From assembly GCA_936440205.1 (NCBI GenBank), contig OW387134.1, forward strand, positions 21,926,908 through 21,990,907: a stretch of DNA of 64,000 nucleotides, written 5' to 3'. Made by a program: the position numbers and the translations under genes. Below are positions 48,301 to 60,300 of this stretch, piece after piece. The DNA comes from Lepidonotus clava (taxonomy: Eukaryota > Annelida > Polychaeta > Phyllodocida > Polynoidae). The notes below the pieces were generated by a model. The model was not told where the DNA came from and ran no database searches. It was given only the letters and a program-made list of their open reading frames with translations. The stretch's first letter is position 1; each line of letters starts with the position of its first letter.

Positions 48301-51300
48301 TTGTACCTGTGATCGGAGAAGGACTCTTCGCCCTCGGCGTTGAGGGTGCCGGCCGAGGCGAACATGATGGTGGTGTCCAGGTCGCCGATGATGCCGCTCA
48401 CCGTGCTCGCCGCGTTGATGCACGCCTGGGTACCGCGCGAACCGGCCTGCAGCGCCGACAACACCTTGGATACCTGAACATTGAGAGGAGAATTTTAATA
48501 TGTTTCTTTATATATATTTTTACAACTTAAGGTTTTCAAAACTGTTATTTGCTTTAGTGAATAAAAATGCAGAAGGCCTATTCATAAATAAATTTGAAAT
48601 TCAGTAATTTTCGAATACAACTACATTCCTTCGTTTTACTTTAATGAACTGTACAGTACTTGGTCGGATTTCTATCAAATTAAAGGTATTTTGGGCACAA
48701 TGGAATATCAATTTCTGTATGATTCTCTGATATGGTTGATTATGGATCTTTAAATATTTAGGCAATTACAACTAACTTAAAGATTTGATCGTAAAAGGGA
48801 GACGTCCTCGGGACAATTTCTGTACTTCAAAGTGCTGGGTTCTTAATTAAGGTTGCTGTAACAGTAGATAACGCTTGGTGTCACGTCAGCGGTGCGTACG
48901 GAAATATTGCACGGAGTTCACAAAGAACACAGCTCCTAACACTAGTGTTATCACTTACAATGGGCACTGGGCGAACGGTGGACCAACGTGTATTATTATC
49001 AAAACTTAAACAGATAACACAACAGGAAAGGGAAAAAAAGGACTTAAAATGCAAAAGATCAGTTGATAAAAGTTGCCGTGGCTGGTGCAATTCCAAGAAT
49101 TTCAAGATCACTTTTAGTGCAGATCTTGTTCAGCGGAGAAAGAAGAAGGCCAGAATCAATATTCACAGGGAAAAAGCGGTGCGTAAAAAGCTCTTCTTTT
49201 AATTAGAAATGTTTGTGTTTTGTAAGGCGCATTGACACAACGAGGAAAGGGCCAAAAAGAGCAGATGAACAAATAGAGGGTAAAAAGGGCTGGTCAGGGT
49301 TGAATGCCTCTAGAGGCGGCGGACTATACATGCCTCCCGACGGTCTCCGTGAAGAGAAGCGAGAAAGATGGCCGTCTGATAGTGGGACAGAGCACAGTCA
49401 AGTCACTTTTATTGGCAGAGTAAAAACATGCAGATGAGATCCCGGAGATGAACATGGCACAACGGTTCCAACAAAAATTCCTTTATCAGTTTTTTCCCCA
49501 GTTTTCTTATCCCACACTCCCAGTGGGAGGTGTCGGTGTTATTTTTACAACTAGATGAAATCAGCGACTGACCCAATTGGAATAATCAATGAAAAGACAA
49601 GGCGTTAATGAAAAGGAGCTGGCATTCTGTTTGGCTAGTTTTAAGGTGGTCGTTATGCTGCTAGTCTGTTAATAACCTCTCACAGTGTGGGGGTTGGGGT
49701 ATAAACAAGACCTTACCTTCTCAGAGACGTGTCGGGCGTGGTCGGCCAGGTCCCGCTTGGAGAAGCTGTCCGTAGGGTTAGACTGCAGCTTGCCTGCATC
49801 CTGGGTCAGGTCCATGCACGACTTGCCTAGTTCTTGTACTGCTGATCGGATTCTATTTGCAATCTGTAACGCCAAACAGTAAATAACGATTAATTTCCAG
49901 GTTTGTAGTCGAGGTATCTCGTATGAGGCTCCTCTGTATATATTCATTGTCATTCTTATATCTAAAGTTGGTTTTTGAATATAAAATACTTCAATATTGC
50001 AGGTAGGAGCTGCTTTTCAGCACAATACTTTAACAGATCAATGTTTATGCCAGACTCATTTGAAGGTGGTTCACAGGAACTCTTTTTATATATTCATTTA
50101 TACAGATCTTCAATCTTCAAGAGCCTGGGCTATGGTTACTTACTTCTTGGCTAGAGCAGGTAGCCATCGACCCACAGGAGTCGTTGGCCAGCTCAGTGAA
50201 GTCTTTGGTTAGTTGGTTGGCCAGTCCGCCTAGTTCAGCAACGTTGGACCCGGACTTCCCAACCTAAATATCGAGCAGGATAGCATAAGTGTATGTAAGC
50301 ATGGCATTATATGTAAGTATAAAGTTATATTGAAAGAACTTGAGCAACACCTTAAGCACTATAATATGTACTCAAACTGACATAAGATCTAAGGAATTAT
50401 TTCATTTATTTGTTTTCTTTTTATCTATTTAACCACATCTATCAACATTACCTACCAGTATCTTATACATGAGATTTTTCAGGGGAGACATATTTTCATC
50501 TAAAAAAAGACAAATCAATATAATGCCATAAGATTCAAACTTACCATATCTTGTGCGGTTCGTGCGATCTGTTTAGCTAACCTGACCATGTTGGTTTGAT
50601 AGTCAACATAGGACATATTCTCTGAAGCTATCACACGTTCTTCGGTCTGAAAATATGAAAATCATTTATCAAACATACTGCGGTTGCTACCAAACGACTC
50701 GTAAATTACTAGATTGAAAGTATTACTGGAGACACGGTGCATTAAAGTCAGGTGTTGAAAGGTAAAAACTGGCAAATTAATTATCTTTATTCTCAGTGTA
50801 TCGTTCCCCTAGTTGTATACTAGAATTTCTTTTTGTACAACCAAGAATTTCAGATAAAACAATATTTTTTCATGGTTCAGTCCCACTAAAACAGTTGACC
50901 CACGAAGCTGTTTCACCCCTGGTTAGAGTAATACTGCATAGTTTACGAGAGCAGCATGACACATTGAGTTTCCTGCTACAACCCTGCCGCCCGGCACCCC
51001 CTACGTACCTTGGCGATGGCCTTGGACATGTTGTCGATCATGGCGGTGACGACGCCGGCCTGGCTGTTGGCCTCCTCTATAGTACTGATGAGGTCCTGCA
51101 GCGCCTCCTTCATGCCGTCCGTCGCCTCGTCGATGGTGCCGTGGGTGTGCACCGCCTTGGGGTTCCCCCCGCCCTCCTTGGCCGCGTACGTCAGCTGCAG
51201 GGCCGACTCGGCCACCGACTTGGTCTGGTCGATGATGTCCATCTGCTGCTTGGAGTTCTGGGTCTTGGAGGCGGTGCCCACGGCTGCTGCGGCCAGGGGC

Positions 51301-54300
51301 TCCATGTAGTTGGCCAGGCGGGAGACCTAAGGGAGAAGAACGTAAGACGTATTGTTTAGAGTATGGGAATACAATGTACTTGTCGGACGTGGTTGAAGAC
51401 TTCTTAATTTTGATTTTGATAAAGACTGAGAATGAAGTAATTCTTCTTTCATCAGAAACTAGATACAATTGAAGCAAGCTTTTTCCAATTTCCGCCTGGG
51501 TTTATTTAGTAATATCTTGGTCATTGGTCTACTATCCCATGATCCTTAGTTTGCCCTACTAATCGAGTAATCACTAGGGCTCACAGGACCCTTATTATGC
51601 AGATACTGACAGTAGCGCCTCTGAATGTCAATATATACGATGACCGTCCCCGTCTAATCCCTTCACTACACATCAAGTGCCCTTACCAGGTGGCCGAGCC
51701 GCTCGGCCTCCCCTTTCGCCGCGTCCCGGATCGAGTCGATGCTCTCAAGTATCTCCCTGGCCGCGTGCAGCATCTGGTCCTGGAAGGCCTGCAGCGAGTT
51801 CTCGTCGCGCGGGGCCAGGTTCTGACTGATAGCAGCTAACGACGCCTGGTCGAGGTCCTTGATGGCCGTGTTGATGGTCTGCAGACTGGCGTCACACTCC
51901 CGCTGGCCCGGCGCGCAGTCCTTGATGGCGGCCACCAGACGTTTGATGGCGTCCGACACGCTCTTGGAGTGGGCCGAGTACTGCTGGTAGGTGGGTGGGT
52001 CCTTGGGGTTGACGGCCAGCTGTTTGGCCGCCTGCACCATGTGACAGGCGCCGTCTACCAGCTGTACGCCCGCCGATCGGATCGGGTCCTGCGCCTTCTT
52101 GGCCTGATGCAAGGAAGGGATCAAATGGGTAATTAGTTAAATTTTCAAACAAGTGAATATGTTTCATACAATTTTCGATATAATCAGTTGAAAATTGGGA
52201 CCGAGATGAATATGATGTATCTAATACCTCAGAACATAACTGTAACAGGACTATTTGCATTTTAGTACCCTATACGAATGACCAATGGTGAGAAAGGGCG
52301 AAAAAAAAAGGCATTTGATAAACAATAATTTCATTTTCCCCCGGTAGACTTTATCAATTTCTTTGTACAAATACCACTTGATGTTTTTTTTGTAAATCTA
52401 GATCAAATGTGCACTGTTGAACATGTTCAGATTAGTCTAAACGTATGTCTCCACTTCAAGGAAGTCAGTAAAAGCTGTCGGGTACTTACATGGTGACTGA
52501 TCTTGGCAGGTACACTGGCAAACTCGGGACTGCAGGCAAACGTGGTGAGTTCTTCCACAGCGCTGACTAGAGGCCGGGCTGCCTCAGCACACCTACGTCT
52601 GTTCTCGTCGGTGAATTCGTTGTCCAACACCTAGTAAGGGTAGAGCACCGTGGTCAGATTAAAACGTTGGATCATATAGAAGACTGTCATTTAGTCCTCA
52701 CAAGAACTTATAATTCTTGTTCATTACAACCTGTGAACTTTCATTATACTTCATTCTATATCAATGACACATGATGTAATATCCTGAAAACTAGAGGCAA
52801 CCCTTACGTTTATTACATAATAAAATTCTTTAAAAAAAACTCACCCACAAAAATAGAAACTGTGCCTTATTTTCAAAGATACCCTTATAAAATTGTTAAA
52901 AAGGACAGTGTGTCTCGTCCTCCGTACCTTGATGGCTTTGACCAGGTTGGCGGTGCTGTTGGCCACATCCTTGGCTGACTGCACGAAGTGGCGTTTGGCG
53001 ACAGGGTTGTTGGTCTTGGATGAGGCTAGTCGGCAGGTGTTGCACAAGGCGGAGGTGTGCTTAGCAACGATGGTGGCTGCGGACAGCACCTGGTCAAGGC
53101 AAAGGGCAGCTTTTAGTTACACAGACTTAAACAGTAGAGGTACGACGAGAAGAAAGTACGTCTAGCTCGTTATCGGACTCTTAAAATGTATCTTCCTTCA
53201 TTATAAGATATCGTTACATAAATCTCGATTCCATTTATGTCTACGTTTCATAGCAATGACACTAAAAGGTCCTTGTCTTTTTAACTAAAGAAAAATTGCA
53301 TTACTTCAGGAAAGTGCATTAATTTCTTAAACAGAAATAAAACTTATTCCATAGGTCATGAGTCTTCAAACAAAGAAAATGAAAATGCGGCCATTGACAC
53401 TACTAAGAACAAGTCGGGGGAGTTGGCCTGTGTTTATCTCGATGTCTATAGTCAGACCATAGAGGCTGAATGGGTTTCCTACTGAGTCCATTGCCCTTTG
53501 AGACAGGACTTCTTTGATATGCAGCCCCCACCACACCCCTCTGACCAAGAGGTCATACATATGTCCAGCCTTACAGATACGACAATACCACTGACACCCG
53601 TTGACAAAGCACCTACCCACAGGCCGAGTGAAGAGACATACGGACAGAATAATTTATACATGCTTCTTGTTCGTATTTGTTTCCCTCCCATTATGTCTAG
53701 GGTCCCTGAATAATTCATAATTTCTCCGATCCAATAGTGAGCAAGTTAGATAGCAACAATGGCCGCAAAAGGCAAAGGATACAGATTAAATCTAAGCGGG
53801 GGGAGGGGAGGGGGGGGGTTGTCTAGCCTCCTTTGGTAGGACGGGCTGTTGGCCTCCTCTATCGTATAGATAGAATGGCCTTTATGGATACGGAGAGGTT
53901 CTTAGTGTAGATCTGAATAGTATCTCTTGAAGAAACTTTATCAGGTTTCTTTTAGTACTCGAAGTTTAAAACTGACTGAAATATAGCCAGATTCAAACTA
54001 ATCTTGCTGAGATTATAACGTTTCTTTTAGTACTCAAAATTTAAACCTGACTGAAATGCAGCGAATTTCACATTATTGTTGCACCGACAGTGTCTGTTCG
54101 ATCGACGTACAACTATTCCAATTTAAGGGACTTGCATTCCGCCATTTAGAACCTTCAGTCAAGAGCGGATAGCAATCATATGAATGAATGCCAACCAAGA
54201 AAAAAAACAAATAGCCTTTCATTCGTCTCAATGACGGGCGTATTCCTTTGGAAACGAAGAACAATATGAAGACAGAATCATGGAAAATGATGTCCCTATA

Positions 54301-57300
54301 CGAGAACTCGCTCTCAAACAGTGATTGTGGAACTGTTCTCTAAAAACACAGAGATGATGCCATTCTGAATGCGGGCAAATACATGCAAATGCTGCATGAA
54401 ATATTCAACCTGTCCGATCAAACTGACAGTATAACGAGTTTAAAAGCACTGAACTGGCCGACAGCCACTTGAAACAATAACATTTTTATAGCCGCACTTG
54501 GATGATCAAGTAAATCAGATTTCCAGATTTCCTGAAGTGGACATTGGCAAGCGGATTTGATGAATCCCTTCTCATTATTCCAGCGTCCTCCGATTGCAGA
54601 GACATTTCCCTTTGAGCAGAGACGTGACGTTGACACGTTCTGTCTGTTTGGGGACTTTATTAAAGTGGAGGAGACCGGGGACGGCCAGTGAGGGGATGGG
54701 TACAGGGGCGCAATGTATGGGAGGGTCGGGGGGCTCGGGTGTGTAATGTTGTAGGTGTGTTGTCTTGGAACGTAAGGGTGGGTTTTATGAGATGAATTGT
54801 AGAAATAGGGAGGATTTAAGTTTACTTATCAAGTGCATTGAACTATGAGTAATGAACTCGAAGCCATATGAATATGGTTGGGGAGGTCTTTGTATTACAG
54901 ATTCAGTGTGGTTAATATGTATGAAATTGCAAGGCGCGAGTAGTATAGGCAAATGTGGGTTTCCTTCAGGTTTGGTAATTAAATGTGGCTGCACCCTCGA
55001 ATGGGAGGCTACTATATGTATGATGCGAATTTAAAATATGGACGCAATGCGGGTACTGGCAGAGCAAGTTCTCGGGGCTATAACGATACTAGAGAGTAGA
55101 ATGGGCACTAGAGGTAAGGTGGGAAAACGGCGGGGAGGGAGTTGACGGTGGTCTCATCGGCCGCAAGACGCCTCGTTGTAGGGTGCAAATGATGGTCGTC
55201 CCAATATCAACACGTGAATTATAGATGAGTGCCCCGCGCGGATCAGGCCATGCCCCTCCTAATTACCGCTGTCCAAAGTGGCGGGGGTCATTACGATGTG
55301 GACCTCCGTCCCCCGCCCATCTTTAGCCCCAACCCGCCCGCCCATCGTCCTACCCTCCCCCCGCCCATCGACCTGGCCCCTAACGGCCCTCGGGGGAGGC
55401 CGCCCCGGGCCCTCCGTTAGGCCGGCAGTACACGGCCCGTTAGGACAGGCCCGGCCAAATACACCATGTCATTTGCAGAGAAAACACTCCCTTCATTAAC
55501 ATGGGGGTCTACGATGATTCGGATCAGGCTTTATTTCCCATTTGCAGTTGGGGACGCGGGCTGGTTGGGGTGGTGGGAGAGGGCCCCGGCCGTCCGTCCG
55601 GAGTCCATAATTGCTACTTGGCCGCACGTGGTGGTTATGATTGTTGTGGGGGGCTCTCGGGCACCATCTGACGAGGTACTGGGGAAACAACTAGATTGGA
55701 TTCGGCCGCACCGATCACACTCAAGTGAGTCTGTACTCCCCGACTCGGCGCTGTGAGTCCCTCCAGTAACTGTACCTCCAGTTAGAGTAGGTACAGTGGA
55801 TACCTTATTGTATAGTACTTGCATATGTATCTATAACGTTCTTTTATATGTCTTAATAATTTCTTTATGACTGGACTTCTCGATTAAACGTGTCTGTTTT
55901 CCATACCATCCGGACTTGATTTAAATTTATTCCCCCCCCTGGAGATATAGAATGATACCAAAATGTTACTTGCCTGAGTTTTTTTTCTGTAAAACTATGT
56001 CATACCTTAATACTTAGGTCTTGTTATTGCGAAGTTTTGTGCACACTTAGATTATAGAACAACTGATCGACTAAGACAAGCTATCTGCTGAACGGTGCAG
56101 TTTACTTTGTGCAGATACACATAAGTAATTACCAGATTCAAACTTGAGTAGGCCTGAACTTATGCACCCATTTTCCTCTAAGTTACTGTGTAGAATACAA
56201 ATTGTTAGCTCAAAACTGGTTCTTTTTCAAAAGTTCAGTCGCAGTCACTTCGTATATCAAATGTACTTATATGTACTATTGTACAATCTGATTTCCAATA
56301 ACTCCTACACCACTCGACAAGTTACAATTTCACACTTCCGTCACCAACATGACTCAATCAAAAATCCTTGTATGAAGTAGAGAAAGGGGGTGCAGAGAAT
56401 ATCCAAACTATGTTAAATAATTCAGAATGTGCCATTATTTCTTGCATCAATTATCTTAAAAACACATGTTAGGTATTAATTCAAAATATTATGTGCAAGA
56501 TAACGCCAACTTTTAGATGTATATACAAATGATTGGAAATTACCCTGTACATACACATATGAAGTGGCTCCTTCAAGGGAAAATGAGAATGTCTTTGATA
56601 TTTGACATGGACCAAATATATCAGGCCTTAGATATGACAGTATTGAAAACCGACCCCTTCATGAATCAAGTGCCTATAGTCACTAAAAAGGAATATATTT
56701 TTTATGTTTACAGTGTACACTTTGGATTATTAAAAGCAATTTAGTTTATCATTAGAAATGGGAGAAAGGTATATGAGGGGGTCGCTTTCAATACAGAATC
56801 ATGAAGGACGCTCAGTCTAGAAAATGATAATTCCTTGCACAATTCTTGCAAATCACGTTGTCAAATTCAAATGGTTATTGTTGCTATGTATCCGTTAAAT
56901 GTGCATAATTACACAAACCAGGTGGTTTAAAGTTGGGAGTTTAATTGTCAGAGGTTAAGGCACTGTAGTTAGATGACGTCACTCGCGCCTTACCTCCTGC
57001 ACTCTTTGAATGCGAACATGCGCCTTAACGGGGCAAACAGAGTCAATGTCAAGTCAGAGTAAATCAGCAGTGTGTCTTTGCAACTCTATATATCGGGAAG
57101 AAATCCCGAATTTATTTAAATCTAGGCGGGGAGAAGGTGAAAAACTTAATTGGACGGCTTGAAATGAATCACCCAAAATCGATAGGACTCGGGGAGAGGT
57201 TCCTATCTTATCTGATTAAGTGATCTTAGGCTAGATTGGACCCCTCCACCAATTGCCATGAATCCCATTAAGTCGGACATGTAATACGTCATAGCTGTAA

Positions 57301-60300
57301 CGCACTTCTACTATCATGCACGTCGTCCCAGTGCGTTCCCATCTCTCCTACTTCCACCCAAAGCCCCAACCCTAATCTACCATATATCCAACCTCAAGAA
57401 AGCAACATGGTACAAATTACAACCCAAAGGTGTTACCCTTATGTACGTCCCATTGAGCATACACACATCCAACCTCAACCCAAATCACATGTCTTATCTA
57501 TGCTTCTGCTATTACTTATTTCATATCGGATATGATAAAGGCTTTTAAATGTAATAACTATAGGGATCTGTACAGGGACTCTTATTTTTACCAGTTTACT
57601 TTAGCGAAATTGTTTACCGTTTTATACTGTTTTTCAAGGGGCATCTGTAGTTTGTGATGTAGAGACAACGTAAACAGATGAGTTCAATGTGCTTAAAATA
57701 CAGGTCAAAGGCCCAGAAACATGCACTTAAAGAACCACAAGAAAAACAAGATTTTTTTGAAAGTTACAAATAAATAATAAAATTTACACTACGTCTTCGA
57801 AGACCGAGATAATGACTTGTGGTTCCTTAACTGAGTGAAACTCATGGCAACAGTAAACGAACGAAAATAGTTTCCTGGTTGCTTGAATACATAAATGACA
57901 ACACACTACAACTCTAAAGGTAACACGGCTTACCATAGCTTTAAAGTCCTTTGAAGGCAAAATAGCAGAAGGTTAGTAAATCAATATTAGTTCTATAGGA
58001 AACTTTATTCACACATTTAAACCGAACTCAATTCAAATCTGCTTTCTGTCAAACTAAATTGAAAGTGAAATTATATATGACTGGATTATTATTAACTACT
58101 CTGTAAACTGGCCCTATCTGTTATCTCAGGCGAAGAAGTTTACGCTGGCGAAAATAACTTAGTAATCACAACACTATAAATCATAGAATAGTCTTTAGCA
58201 ATCACGCCATCATGCACATAATCTGGGCGGCTTCTCTGGGGAAAAACTGCAGAAAATGAGAAATTCACGATGCAATAAATAAAAGGAGGTCAATAGCATC
58301 AGCTGCCTGCGAGGAGAGATAGCCCTGCCTATCTTCCGAGCGCCGCTTATTCATACTTTAGGGGGCTTACTTTAGGGTGGGGCGACAGTAATTGGAAAAT
58401 GTACCTGTTGCTGGGAAGACGTGGGGTTGGTAAGGTTTTGGCATGCCATCTGAATGGCCTGGCTGGCGCGGGCAAACTGCGAGCTGTCAACGAGGCCTGG
58501 ACGGCCGGGCTCGCTGGCCGGATCAGCAATTCCAACAAGGTACGCCGCCTGCAAGGACAAGAATGAGCATTACTTTTCTCCCAGACAACAAGCTCTACAA
58601 GTGCTCCCCGAATTGGACAACTTTAGTGACAGCAACAAGTCGTGCGCGTTTACTTATTATTTCCTAAACTTTCGTGGTATTAAGGTATAAACTCTGGTAA
58701 TAATTAAATGATAGAATTTTTGCAGAATAAAAAACATTTTAAGCCACATATGAAAAATAACCGTAGACGAGTATTGACAAAATATGAGTATGCAAGGAAG
58801 AGGTTAAGCCCCCAAAGAGCAGTCCACTTACCTGGGCCGAGTTTTCGGTGAGACCACACACGGAGTTGGCAAAGCTGCGCACAGCCTCGCAGAAGGGGTC
58901 CAGGTCCCCCTGCTTGGCGTGGTTACTGATGCCCGTCATGGACACACCCAGCACCTGAAAAGAGACCCAGCAACCAGCTTTAGTCGGGAGTAACTCAATG
59001 AGCGCCGCCCTCTGTGAGCTAACGAGCAGCTCAAACAGACGGCGAGGTGTTAGGTGGAGGCCGGGCAGGGCCCTCCGTCAACACTCATCTGAATTACAAC
59101 TGTATAAATACCCCCACGGGGACGGCAGGGGCAGGGGTCGGGGGGAACAGGGGGAGCCTCCCATCGGACCTATCCGCCCCAGGAGGACATCCTGGGTTGT
59201 AAAACTAGAGCTGGGAAGGGTCGGGAATCCCTGCATCAGCAAAAGGCGATGAATTGGACTGGATGAGCACCTTCTGAACCCACCGTCATTGAGGTGGTTA
59301 TTGTTAATCCCAAACCCTCAAGTTTAATACCTGGGAAGTTATAAACCAGACAAAGGGACGCCCCATTCCACCTAGTTCCATCTGACCGTATTTATTTGCC
59401 GATTTCCCCGCGCGCGGCGTCCCGCCCCATCCTGCAGGTGATGGACGACTGGCGTGCCGGCCCGCCGGCCCACTGCCTCCTCCAGGGCTGACAAACACGG
59501 GAGGCAAAATGTCTCCTTTGAAAGTTTGATGGCCGTTGGAAGGCGAGGCGTCCCGCGGCCGGTCCTATTGTGTCCGGCCAAACACGCATGTAATATTCAT
59601 GGCGCGCCGGCCGCCCGCGTATTATCAGCCGGGACAGGTAGTACAAAGGGGCGGGCCGGCCCCCTCCCCCCGCCCCCAGATCTCTTAGTCGCCGCTGAAT
59701 AATGCACGGCCCGACGTGAGAATCATAACTCAGCAGCGCCAGGCTCCGACCGGCTGTGATTTCAGGGCCCATGATCGGCGGGCCCGTCGGTGGGCCCAAA
59801 TGTCTTATCGGAAGGGGATTATTACACCGTTGTCTCCGACCCAATACCAACTGATGTGTTGGGAGAGGGGGGCAGTGTCCACTGACCACGCTCACTCATG
59901 TGGCGCTATCTGCTGGTTGTCAAATGATTATTATGGAAACTGGTGATGAGAGTGATCAACCATCTCCTCAGATTGTCCTGAAATCCATCAGGTTGTTTCT
60001 TGAATTTCACACTATTTCCAATTTATCTGTATCTACTTATCAAAGAAGAATTGCCTGATCATTATACTTTTCAGTACACCTCTAGGCCTTGGGTTACTAA
60101 AGCATATTGTCTGAAGGTAAAAATAGCAGACTGAACCAATGTTTATCAAGATTTGGTCCCCAGTCTAAGACATCAATGTCGTTTATTTCTTCTGACACTT
60201 TAAATATCAAACTACATACACGGCCCCCTCTTCTGGAAGATGCCCTTTCCCTGTTTCCATTAACACTCCTCCCATTAAGCCCCGAATATCCATGCCAAAT

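Noticed and set aside
50796-51359. 187-codon plus-strand open frame
   Set aside because: Antisense shadow of the GC-rich talin R10 exon.
53848-53870. Possible alternative talin exon
   Set aside because: The 19-bp match to the R10 exon is too short, lacks splice borders, and the frame is not kept. It is reported as a relic only.
59392-59895. 167-codon minus-strand open frame between talin exons
   Set aside because: It lies in very GC-rich DNA where stops are rare. The residues are Arg/Pro/Gly-rich without similarity, and talin continuity is complete without it.
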